Assembly (NCBI RefSeq): GCF_014201835.1
Contig: NZ_JACHFH010000008.1
Span: 28,849-92,848, forward strand
Direction: 5' to 3'
From: Pectinatus brassicae
GTDB taxonomy: Bacteria; Bacillota; Negativicutes; Selenomonadales; Selenomonadaceae
DNA: 64,000 nucleotides
How positions within the stretch are numbered: position 1 is the stretch's first letter; the number at the start of each line of letters is the position of its first letter. A program made the position numbers and the translations under genes. The notes beneath the pieces were generated by a model. The model made no database searches. It had not been told where the DNA came from and saw nothing but the letters and a program-made list of their open reading frames with translations. Below, in pieces: positions 48,799 through 56,462 of the stretch.

Positions 48799-50202
48799 AT
48801 GAAACTTAACTTAAGTGCTGTCACTAAAATGGCTATTGATGAATTTGTTGGAGAAAAATTTTCATGTACATGTGATCGCGAGCATTATATGAATGTTGAT
48901 AAGGTGATTATAGAAAATGGTGCAATAAATAAAATTACAGATTTGCTCGTTCAATATGACTGTAAATTTCCATTAATAATAGTTGATGCTAATACATATA
49001 AGATAGCAGGGAAAAAAGTAGAACAATTATTGTCAGAAAAAAATATTGAATTTAAAACAGTTGTTTATCAGGCTGAGCAGGATGTAATTCCTGATGAAGC
49101 TGCCATGGGAAAATTGATTTTAGCAGTAGATAATAAGACTGATTTTTTATTGGCTGTTGGTTCTGGTGTTTTAAATGATTTGACAAAATATATAAGTCGC
49201 CGGACAGGACTTAAATCAATGATAGTGGCGACAGCACCATCAATGGATGGTTTTGCTTCTGATACATCAGCACTTACTATTGATAATTTAAAAACCAGTG
49301 TAAGCTGTGAATTGCCTAAAATTATTTTGGGTGATGTTGATATCTTAAAAGATGCACCGGAAAAAATGATATTGGCAGGATTGGGCGATATGATAGGCAA
49401 ATATTCTGCCTTGATAGACTGGCAGCTAAGTAAAATTATTAACAATGAGTATTATTGCGATGTTACAGCGAAAATATCGGCAGATGCTATTGAAAAGTGC
49501 GTCAAAAATATTGATGGAGTAAAAACGAGAGATGATGGCGCTATTCATAATATTATGGATGGACTTATTCGCACAGGGATTGCTATGAGCTATGTTAATA
49601 GTTCTCGTCCGGCATCTGGCTGTGAACATCATTTGTCCCATTATTGGGAAATGATGTATTTGTTCCAAGGAAAAGAGGCACTTTTGCATGGTACAAAAGT
49701 AGGCTTGACTAGTATTATCGCTGGCAAAATATATGAAACATTTGCACAGGAAGATGTAGACTTTGAAAAAGCGATTACCGCAGCAAAAGTTTTTGATGCG
49801 GCTAAATGGGAAGATCAAATAAAACGTCTTTATCAAAAAGCAGCTCCAGGAATTTTGAAAAATGCTGTTAAGGATAATAGGAATAATATTGAAAACCGTA
49901 TTAGAAGAATAGAAACGATACGAGATAATTTCGCAGCTATAAAGGTATTGGCAAAAACGGCAAAAACATCAGCTTGTATTGAAGATATAATGGGACGCGC
50001 CGGCGCACCGCTTCGTCCGCAGGATGTGGGAATTGATTTAGATATTGTCCATAATAGTATGTTGGTAGCTAAAGAAGTACGCCAAAGATATACTATCTTA
50101 AATATGTTAGCTGATTTGGATCTCACTGAAAAATATACAGAAATTGTTGATGATTTTGTAAAAAATCCATCAAGGGTACGCTCCTTCCAACCGGTTGGAT
50201 GA
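48799..50202 (+). CDS. egsA: Glycerol-1-phosphate dehydrogenase family enzyme (AraM/EgsA-like) 2
   Basis: 467 residues, RBS AGGAGAG. Paralogue of the 45.4-kb gene with the same landmarks: AVGSGVLNDLTKYI, APSMDGFASDTSA, LAGLGDMIGKYSALIDW, ASGCEHHLSHYWEMM, LLHGTKVGLTSIIAG. Metal ligands (Asp, two His) conserved. Both paralogues share an unusual N-terminal Cys motif (CKCGH and CTCDREH). Lies immediately before the glucitol-type PTS, probably the same transcription unit or its neighbour. Confidence 0.82.
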   Translation: MKLNLSAVTKMAIDEFVGEKFSCTCDREHYMNVDKVIIENGAINKITDLLVQYDCKFPLIIVDANTYKIAGKKVEQLLSEKNIEFKTVVYQAEQDVIPDEAAMGKLILAVDNKTDFLLAVGSGVLNDLTKYISRRTGLKSMIVATAPSMDGFASDTSALTIDNLKTSVSCELPKIILGDVDILKDAPEKMILAGLGDMIGKYSALIDWQLSKIINNEYYCDVTAKISADAIEKCVKNIDGVKTRDDGAIHNIMDGLIRTGIAMSYVNSSRPASGCEHHLSHYWEMMYLFQGKEALLHGTKVGLTSIIAGKIYETFAQEDVDFEKAITAAKVFDAAKWEDQIKRLYQKAAPGILKNAVKDNRNNIENRIRRIETIRDNFAAIKVLAKTAKTSACIEDIMGRAGAPLRPQDVGIDLDIVHNSMLVAKEVRQRYTILNMLADLDLTEKYTEIVDDFVKNPSRVRSFQPVG

Positions 50203-50250
50203 TTATACCTAAGCTAAATGTGCGAGTCTGGCAGAAATTTGCTAAAAATA

Positions 50251-50290
50251 CTATCATAGTGCGTTGATTATTACGCACTATGATAAAAAA
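50251..50290 (+). other. Hairpin between G1PDH 2 and gutM
   Basis: 14-bp stem (CTATCATAGTGCGT / ACGCACTATGATA). It is followed by A rather than T residues on the plus strand, so it is not a clear terminator for G1PDH; it may mark an mRNA processing or stability site. Confidence 0.5.
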
Positions 50291-50302
50291 TAGGTGAAAA
50301 AA

Positions 50303-50668
50303 ATGGAGAAAATTTTACTTTTAGCTTTCTTTCTTTATATTGCACAGTGTGCTTTTATGTATTTGCAAATGAAACATTTTAAAGCGACTGTCAGAAATTT
50401 AATGGATAAAGGACATGTTGGCATCGGTGTGAAAAAACGTAAGTTATCATCGGGAAATGTTGTCGTTCTTGTTTGCGATGATGTTGGATATATTATTATG
50501 GCGAAACAAATGAAAGGCATGACCCTCTTGGCTAGATTCAAGAATATAGACAAGTGGCAGGGAAAAGATGTAAATGAATTAAGGCAGGAAGCTTTAGCAG
50601 AAAAAAAACCTAATGCGGCATTATTGCAGGCACTAGACAGCATAGAAGGAAAATTACATGCGGCTTGA
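50303..50668 (+). CDS. gutM: GutM family transcriptional activator of glucitol-type operon
   Basis: About 121 residues. N-terminal hydrophobic helix (LLLAFFLYIAQCAFMYL), then a small soluble domain (GHVGIGVKKRKLSSGNVVVLVCDD) matching GutM. GutM is an activator of the E. coli srl operon. I take the ATG at 50303, 5-6 nt after AGGTGA; a GTG at 50294 is also in frame. Its place at the head of a glucitol PTS operon supports the call. Confidence 0.88.
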   Translation: MEKILLLAFFLYIAQCAFMYLQMKHFKATVRNLMDKGHVGIGVKKRKLSSGNVVVLVCDDVGYIIMAKQMKGMTLLARFKNIDKWQGKDVNELRQEALAEKKPNAALLQALDSIEGKLHAA

Positions 50669-50852
50669 GTCTTGGGCTAAATTAAATAATTAGAAAATTT
50701 ACAATATGCAATATAATTGATTTAATTTATTGTTGAATAACGGCATGGATAGAGAATTTTATAAATAATAAGAAGCAATATCATGAAGTGATTCGATAGT
50801 AAATAAAATATATTTTATTTTATGCTAGTAAAAATATTGAGGGGGAAACAGA

Positions 50853-51401
50853 ATGGATGGAGCATCAGGAATTATGCAGTATTTTGGCGTATTGGCAGCG
50901 GGATTTATTGGACTTTTTCACAAGGGCGGAGAAAGTTTTGTCGGAATGGTAACGGGAATGTTGCCGACATTAATAGTACTTATTACAGCTATTAATGCTT
51001 TTATCAATGTAATGGGGCAGGATAGAATAAATCGTTTTGCTCAACTAACCAGTAAAAATATTATTTTGCGCTATACCGTTTTTAATGTTATTGCTATGTT
51101 TTTTTTAGGCAATCCTATGGCATATACACTAGGAAGATTTTTACCAGAAAAATATAAACCAGCATTTATGGACTCATGTATTACTTTTTGTCATCCAATA
51201 ACAGGATTATTTCCTCATGCTAATCCGGCAGAACTATTTGTTTGGCTGGGGATTGCTAATGGTATTACCCAATTGGGCTTGCCGGTAAGTGAACTGGCTG
51301 TGCGTTATTTTGTTGCAGGTGTTATTGTTATATTGATACGTGGAATTATTACTGAAAAAATCACATTATATATGATGAAGAAAAAAGGCATGGCCGTATA
51401 A
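50853..51401 (+). CDS. srlA: PTS glucitol/sorbitol-family EIIC2 (SrlA-like)
   Basis: 182 residues, four or five membrane helices. Contains [19 protein letters not shown] and [18 protein letters not shown], characteristic of glucitol EIIC. GGGGGAAA-type RBS about 10 nt upstream. Works with the EIIBC polypeptide next to it. A gap of about 185 nt separates it from gutM; no gene is seen there. Confidence 0.93.
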   Translation: MDGASGIMQYFGVLAAGFIGLFHKGGESFVGMVTGMLPTLIVLITAINAFINVMGQDRINRFAQLTSKNIILRYTVFNVIAMFFLGNPMAYTLGRFLPEKYKPAFMDSCITFCHPITGLFPHANPAELFVWLGIANGITQLGLPVSELAVRYFVAGVIVILIRGIITEKITLYMMKKKGMAV

Positions 51402-51423
51402 AATAAAGAAAGAGGGGATAAAA

Positions 51424-52413
51424 ATGGGGATGGCAGTAAGAATAGAAAGAGGTTCCAATGGATTTGGCGGACCACTCACAGTCCAATTATCGGGTAAACG
51501 AGATAAAGTTGTATATATAACAGGGGGCGAAAAGCCCAGTGTTGCAGAGAAAATTGCTAAAGTTTTAGGTGCGAAATTAATTGATGGTTTTAAAAACGGC
51601 GTGCCTGATGATGAAATAGCAGTAGCTATTATTGACTGTGGTGGAACATTGCGCTGCGGAATATATCCTAAAAAGAAGATACCGACAGTTAATCTTACCC
51701 CAGTAGGAAAATCAGGACCATTGGCATCTTTTATTAATGAATCAATATATGTATCAGATGTTAAGGTATCCGGTATAAGTGCCGTATCGGCAGATGGTGT
51801 TATTGCCGAACCTGTTCCGGAAACGGGCGGTGATGATTCAGGTTTTGTATCAGATCAGGCTGAGGAAGTAACAAAAGAAGAAAAAACAAATATATTGACA
51901 CGTTTTGGTAAAGCTGCCGGTGGTGTTATCCAGATTTTTTTCCAGGCAGGTCGTGATACCATAGATATGGTCATAAAAACAATATTGCCGTTTATGGCGT
52001 TTGTCAGTATGGTAATTGGACTTATAATGGGCTCTGGCTTGGGTGATTTTATTGCGCAGCATTTATCACCATATGCAGGTTCCCTTCCAGGACTATTTAT
52101 TATATCAGTAATTTGTTCGTTGCCAATCTTATCACCGATGCTTGGGCCAGGTGCTGTTATTGCTCAGGTTATTGGGGTGCTTATTGGTACACAGATAGGC
52201 GCGGGCGCTATTTCACCTCAGTTTGCCTTACCAGCACTGTTTGCAATTGATTCCCAGGTAGGCTGTGATTTTATGCCTGTAGGCTTAAGTCTAATGGAAG
52301 CGAAACCAGAAACTGTTGATATCGGTGTACCTGCAATTTTAATGTCACGTGCTATTGGCGGCCCGATTGGTGTTATTGTAGCTTATTTTGTAGGAATGGG
52401 ACTTTTTGGCTGA
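51424..52413 (+). CDS. srlE: PTS glucitol/sorbitol-family EIIBC1 (SrlE-like)
   Basis: 329 residues. N-terminal EIIB with [14 protein letters not shown] (Cys78 is the likely phospho-cysteine; Cys72 nearby). A charged linker then leads to a membrane EIIC part ([20 protein letters not shown] ... [15 protein letters not shown]). Completes the permease with SrlA. Confidence 0.94.
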   Translation: MGMAVRIERGSNGFGGPLTVQLSGKRDKVVYITGGEKPSVAEKIAKVLGAKLIDGFKNGVPDDEIAVAIIDCGGTLRCGIYPKKKIPTVNLTPVGKSGPLASFINESIYVSDVKVSGISAVSADGVIAEPVPETGGDDSGFVSDQAEEVTKEEKTNILTRFGKAAGGVIQIFFQAGRDTIDMVIKTILPFMAFVSMVIGLIMGSGLGDFIAQHLSPYAGSLPGLFIISVICSLPILSPMLGPGAVIAQVIGVLIGTQIGAGAISPQFALPALFAIDSQVGCDFMPVGLSLMEAKPETVDIGVPAILMSRAIGGPIGVIVAYFVGMGLFG

Positions 52414-52451
52414 TAGAAATATAATCGAGGATATGTTTAGGAGTGGATGAT

Positions 52452-52805
52452 ATGAAATTTAATGTAGAAATAACTACTGTCGGACCAATGGCTAATGACT
52501 TATTGACAGCAGGTGATATGGTAATATTTGAACAATGTGAAATGGAAGCTTTAGCTGAAGTCTGTTTCATGCATACTAAAGGCGAATTAAAAGATAATGT
52601 GGCGGTTGGTGATAAGGTAGTTATTGGCAGTGAAGCTTATACGGTTGCTGCTGTTGGCGACGAGGCTCAGCATACTTTGGCGACACTAGGACATTGTACA
52701 TTTAAATTCATAGATGAACCTACAACAGAATTGCCGGGACAAATTAACTTAAAAGGTGCAGATGTTCCTGTGCCTAAAGTTGGCGATATAATTTCTATTG
52801 GGTAA
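52452..52805 (+). CDS. srlB: PTS glucitol/sorbitol-family EIIA (SrlB-like)
   Basis: 117 residues from the ATG at 52452 (MKFNVEITTVGP), 8 nt after AGGAG; an earlier GTG overlaps it. Candidate active His41 in CFMHTKGEL, and VGDEAQHTLATLGHCTFKF is the family's C-terminal motif. No sorbitol-6-phosphate dehydrogenase (srlD) follows, unlike E. coli. Confidence 0.92.
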   Translation: MKFNVEITTVGPMANDLLTAGDMVIFEQCEMEALAEVCFMHTKGELKDNVAVGDKVVIGSEAYTVAAVGDEAQHTLATLGHCTFKFIDEPTTELPGQINLKGADVPVPKVGDIISIG

Positions 52806-52821
52806 ATAATATTCTTCATAT

Positions 52822-52853
52822 AAGAGGCATAGAGTTTAAACTCTATGCCTCTT
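52822..52853. terminator. Palindromic terminator between the glucitol- and galactitol-type operons
   Basis: 16-bp perfect palindrome (AAGAGGCATAGAGTTT / AAACTCTATGCCTCTT) between convergent operons. Confidence 0.85.
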
Positions 52854-52870
52854 TAGAATTATAAATTGTT

Positions 52871-53173
52871 TTATTCAGATATTGTTTTTAAATAATCAGC
52901 AATATCATTGATAACTTGTTCTGTGCCAATTCCAGTAATGAAAGGAAGGCCAGAAAATCTTTTTACTCCGCCTAAGAGTGAGTCGGATACTGTTGTTGTT
53001 GGGACGACAACATGAGGATGGAAGGTTGCAAGTTTTGATGCGATATCAGTAGCATTACATTCAAGTATTTCAATATCAAGGCCTTTTTCAGTCAATAGTT
53101 TTTTACACTTTTCGGCAGCAACAGTTGAAGTGGCAATTCCTGAACCACAAATAGCTAATAATCGATAAGTCAT
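52871..53173 (-). CDS. PTS galactitol-family EIIB
   Basis: 100 residues: LLAICGSGIATSTVAAEKC with phospho-Cys9 in the Gat EIIB P-loop-like CxxGxATS. Cytosolic. Last gene of the minus-strand operon EIIC, small ORF, GpsA-like, EIIA, EIIB. Confidence 0.93.
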   Translation of the reverse strand: MTYRLLAICGSGIATSTVAAEKCKKLLTEKGLDIEILECNATDIASKLATFHPHVVVPTTTVSDSLLGGVKRFSGLPFITGIGTEQVINDIADYLKTISE

Positions 53174-53189
53174 AATAAAAACACTCCTT

Positions 53190-53657
53190 TTATAAAATTA
53201 TATTATTTGATATAAGTCGGGTAAGTGTGCTTGGGGCTTGGGCACGCAAGAGGTTAGACATAAGTTCTTGATTTTGTAAATTTTCAATAAGTGTAGATAG
53301 AAGCTGGAGCTGATTATCACTGTTGTTCATAGCGAGCATAAATATTATATTTACAGATACATTTTGATTGGAATCGCCCATACTTTTAAAAATTACAGGA
53401 TTTTTTAATGTACAAATGGCAATCATGGGTTTATTTACATGGCAGCAATCTGTATGGGGCAAGGCAACACCATATTTATTAAAATTAAGCCCAGTTGGAA
53501 AAATTTTTTCACGTTCTATTATTGCGTTACAGTAAGATTCTTTTACATAGCCGTGTCTGTGTAATAATGAACTTAATTTTAGCAGGACTTCTTTATCGGT
53601 GGTTGCCTCAAGCGCGATTTTGTTTACATTGGAATCAAAGTTAAAGTTTTTTGTCAT
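53190..53657 (-). CDS. PTS fructose/galactitol-family EIIA
   Basis: 155 residues of the Fru/Gat EIIA fold. Active His68 in GVALPHTDCCHV. Accepts phosphate from HPr and donates to EIIB. AGGTAAT-type RBS; tightly spaced with its neighbours. Confidence 0.92.
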   Translation of the reverse strand: MTKNFNFDSNVNKIALEATTDKEVLLKLSSLLHRHGYVKESYCNAIIEREKIFPTGLNFNKYGVALPHTDCCHVNKPMIAICTLKNPVIFKSMGDSNQNVSVNIIFMLAMNNSDNQLQLLSTLIENLQNQELMSNLLRAQAPSTLTRLISNNIIL

Positions 53658-53689
53658 TAATATATTACCTCGCTACTAATAGGATGTTA

Positions 53690-54760
53690 TTATAGGGGAT
53701 TATTTCCAGCAGTACAAAGAGTTACTAATTTTTTTATGTTTTCGTAGCCAGATGCATCTTCATATAAGATATGATACAAGCCAGTTAATAAAGGCATATC
53801 CTTCGAATCTAATCGATGGTTTGACTCTAATTCTTTCATAATATAATAACCAAATTTAATGGCCGGATAACCTTCCACAGTTATATCATTCTCTTTCATT
53901 TTTAAAATGGCTTGACTTGCTGATAAACCTGTTCCAATAGCTTCACCTAATGTTCGATTGCGTCCAGCCTCACCAGTTAATTCTAAATCACCGATGCCGG
54001 GAAGACCTAAAACAGGACCTAAAGTACCACCTAAAGCTTGAGAAAGTATACCCATTTCAGCTACTGCATAGGTGAAAAGTGCTCCTTTAGTATTTTTGTG
54101 TAGAAAACCGTCTTTTTGTTTAGGAAAACCTTCAGCCATACCCAGCCCTACACAATAAGCATTTTTCATCGCAGCACATATTTCTGTGCCAATTACATCA
54201 TCAGTGGTATTTATATTATAAACATTGGTTTGGGCTAACTGGCGTAATTTATTGGCAGCGTTAATATTAGTACTGGCATATGTTACTGCGGTAGGCACTC
54301 CCCACAAAACCTCTATTGCTTTGCAGGGTCCGGCAACAAAAACAAAATCAAGAGAGTTTTTTAATTCAGTAGGAAGACGTTCAGATAAAATTTCCGGTAA
54401 AAGCACAATCTTATTATCTTTATTATAGTTAAATCCTTTGGTAACACTGCCGATAATCATATCGGATTTTAAATAGGGAACTATTGATTCAAAAACATCT
54501 CCTAATGCATCGGAAGTGATAGCCATAATAATAATGTCTGTACCTTGTAATGCCAGATTTAATTCTTGATGATAAAAAGCTTTTACAGATGGAGGTAGTG
54601 GAAAGTTATGTTTAGGATGATTTTTACCAGCTTTTACCGCATCGATAATAAAGTCATCCAAATGAGTGCCCCAAAGTCGTACATCATTGCCGTTATCTGC
54701 AAGAGGTTTAGTAAAAGCACTGCCCATTGCTCCGGCTCCAATTATAGTTATTTTTGCCAT
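53690..54760 (-). CDS. NAD(P)-dependent glycerol-3-phosphate dehydrogenase family enzyme (GpsA-like)
   Basis: 356 residues. Rossmann motif IIGAGAMGSAF, AGPCKAIEVLWGVPTAVTYAS, catalytic lysine in EICAAMKNAYCVGLGMAEG, and GLPGIGDLELTGEAGRNR as in GpsA. Interconverts DHAP and sn-glycerol-3-phosphate or a related polyol phosphate. It is slightly longer than housekeeping GpsA, and its place in a PTS operon indicates a catabolic paralogue acting on the PTS product. Confidence 0.82.
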   Translation of the reverse strand: MAKITIIGAGAMGSAFTKPLADNGNDVRLWGTHLDDFIIDAVKAGKNHPKHNFPLPPSVKAFYHQELNLALQGTDIIIMAITSDALGDVFESIVPYLKSDMIIGSVTKGFNYNKDNKIVLLPEILSERLPTELKNSLDFVFVAGPCKAIEVLWGVPTAVTYASTNINAANKLRQLAQTNVYNINTTDDVIGTEICAAMKNAYCVGLGMAEGFPKQKDGFLHKNTKGALFTYAVAEMGILSQALGGTLGPVLGLPGIGDLELTGEAGRNRTLGEAIGTGLSASQAILKMKENDITVEGYPAIKFGYYIMKELESNHRLDSKDMPLLTGLYHILYEDASGYENIKKLVTLCTAGNNPL

Positions 54761-54787
54761 AGAAATGATACTCCTTTTTTGTGAAAA

Positions 54788-54952
54788 TTATTTTACAGCG
54801 GGACTATTTTTAAAATAGCGTTGATAAAAAATCCAAATGGTGGCACAAATCACCACAATGCTATTTAAAATATCTTGATTAGCATAGTAATTATCCATTA
54901 ATTGGCATAAATAAGGACCAGCCATTATACGGATAGTCTGCATGAGAAACAT
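54788..54952 (-). CDS. 54-residue predicted membrane protein in the galactitol-type PTS operon
   Basis: ATG at 54952 is preceded by GAGGTGG, 5 nt away, in the 200-nt gap between EIIC and gpsA-like. The product starts MFLMQTIRIMAGPYLCQLMD, then has one hydrophobic helix (ILNSIVVICATIWIFY), and ends RYFKNSPAVK. No family recognised. RBS strength and operon position support real translation. Confidence 0.6.
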   Translation of the reverse strand: MFLMQTIRIMAGPYLCQLMDNYYANQDILNSIVVICATIWIFYQRYFKNSPAVK

Positions 54953-54971
54953 GAAACCACCTCACTATAGA

Positions 54972-56237
54972 TTAAGGGACAATAAATGCCACTATTTTGT
55001 ATATTATATATGGAATAAAATGGGACCCACCGTCAAGAGATGATACAGCTAAAGTCCCTTGAGGGAACGGAAAACCTACTTTTTGAGCCATTAAAGTACT
55101 TACAGGAGCAATATCGGTTGCGATATACAAGATGAAAACCATTAAAATCGTACTGATGATTAAACCGCGGAAAACATTACCACGGGAAGCTCCTACCGAC
55201 CATAATAAACAAAAACATAGCCCAGCTAAGTCGGTAAATGGCATTATTCGATTGCCTGGTAAAATAGCAGCTAGTACTAATGTTACAGGAATCATAAGCA
55301 GGCATACAGCCATGACTGAAGGATTACCTACAACTACTGCTGAATCAAGGCCAATAAATACTTTTTTTCCAGGAAAACGGCTATTTAGAAATTCACGGGC
55401 ACTATCAGACAGTGGCATTAATCCTTCCATTAATATTCGTGACATGCGAGGCAGTAAGAACATAACTGCTGCCATATTTACACCGAGCTGAATAATTCCT
55501 TTACTATTATAGCCAGCTAAAAAACCAATAAAGCTGCCTAAAACAAGACCGATGAACATAGGTTCACCTATAACGCCAAATTTTTTTTGTATGGTTTGGG
55601 GATTTATGTCTATTTTGTTAATTACAGGAATTTTATCGATAACTTTATTTAAGAAAATGCAGATGGGTGCCCAACCAACATCTTCTGTATGAGGTAATGA
55701 TATTCCAGGCATTCCAAAATATTTTTCAACGTATGGCTGTGTATAATCCGCAAGTTTTAAAACTACAATAATTGTGATACAGGAAGCTAGTACACCTAAA
55801 ACGGCACTATCCGTTTTATACATTACCAGTCCACCAGCAAATATAAAATGCCAATAATTCCACAAATCTATATCCATTGTTTTAGTCCAATTCATTGTCA
55901 GCATTATAATATTTATCAGTACTCCTAAAATAAAGACAACAGGTACTATTGGTGTGCCAAAACTAATCGCAGCATGTACTGGCCAACCGACATCAAGTAC
56001 ATCTAAATGTAATCCAAAATTATCAACCATTGCTTTAGCAGCTGGTGATAAATTTGTCGAGAAAAGTCCTATTACTAGAAAGATACCGGCAAACCCCATG
56101 CCTACAGTTAGTCCAGATCGTATTGCTTGAGAAAACTTTTGTCGAAGTGCTAAACCTAAAAGTACGATGATAATAGGCATCATTACAGTAGCACCTAAAT
56201 CTAATATAAAGTGAATGATATTTTGGACTGCTTCCAT
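54972..56237 (-). CDS. PTS galactitol-family EIIC (GatC-like)
   Basis: 421 residues, about 10-12 hydrophobic segments. GVIGEPMFIGLVLGSFIGF, LMEGLMPLSDSAREFL and FIGLDSAVVVGNPSVM are conserved in Gat EIIC. First gene of the operon, read from a sigma-54 promoter divergent from LevR2. Confidence 0.93.
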   Translation of the reverse strand: MEAVQNIIHFILDLGATVMMPIIIVLLGLALRQKFSQAIRSGLTVGMGFAGIFLVIGLFSTNLSPAAKAMVDNFGLHLDVLDVGWPVHAAISFGTPIVPVVFILGVLINIIMLTMNWTKTMDIDLWNYWHFIFAGGLVMYKTDSAVLGVLASCITIIVVLKLADYTQPYVEKYFGMPGISLPHTEDVGWAPICIFLNKVIDKIPVINKIDINPQTIQKKFGVIGEPMFIGLVLGSFIGFLAGYNSKGIIQLGVNMAAVMFLLPRMSRILMEGLMPLSDSAREFLNSRFPGKKVFIGLDSAVVVGNPSVMAVCLLMIPVTLVLAAILPGNRIMPFTDLAGLCFCLLWSVGASRGNVFRGLIISTILMVFILYIATDIAPVSTLMAQKVGFPFPQGTLAVSSLDGGSHFIPYIIYKIVAFIVP

Positions 56238-56311
56238 AAACTTCGCTCCTTTTAATTGTCTTTTTCAAAAAAATATAATTTATACTTGCAAGTACAACTG
56301 CTATAACAGTA

Positions 56312-56329
56312 AAGCAAATGGTGTGCCAA
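56312..56329 (-). promoter_or_regulatory. Sigma-54 promoter of the galactitol-type PTS operon
   Basis: Minus strand TTGGCACACCATTTGCTT matches the -24/-12 consensus, with GG (56327-56326) and GC (56315-56314) separated by exactly 10 bp. Confidence 0.92.
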
Positions 56330-56370
56330 GATAGTGTATATACATATAGGTGTGAGAAAAGTCAAAAAAA

Positions 56371-56403
56371 TATACACAAAACATATAGATAAATTAGTGT
56401 ATA
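56371..56403. promoter_or_regulatory. Inverted repeat, candidate LevR2 upstream activating site
   Basis: TATACAC (56371-56377) / GTGTATA (56397-56403) lies about 45-75 bp upstream of the -24 element. A further GTGTATATACA occurs near 56334. The GTGTAT half resembles the LevR1-side repeat. Confidence 0.45.
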
Positions 56404-56462
56404 AAAAACTGTATATTACCAATATTTTGAAATATAGAATAAAAATGGTAGGAGATTGATTA

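Noticed and set aside
50251..50290. Intrinsic terminator after G1PDH 2
   Set aside because: The hairpin is followed by A residues, not T, on the coding strand, so read-through into gutM cannot be excluded.
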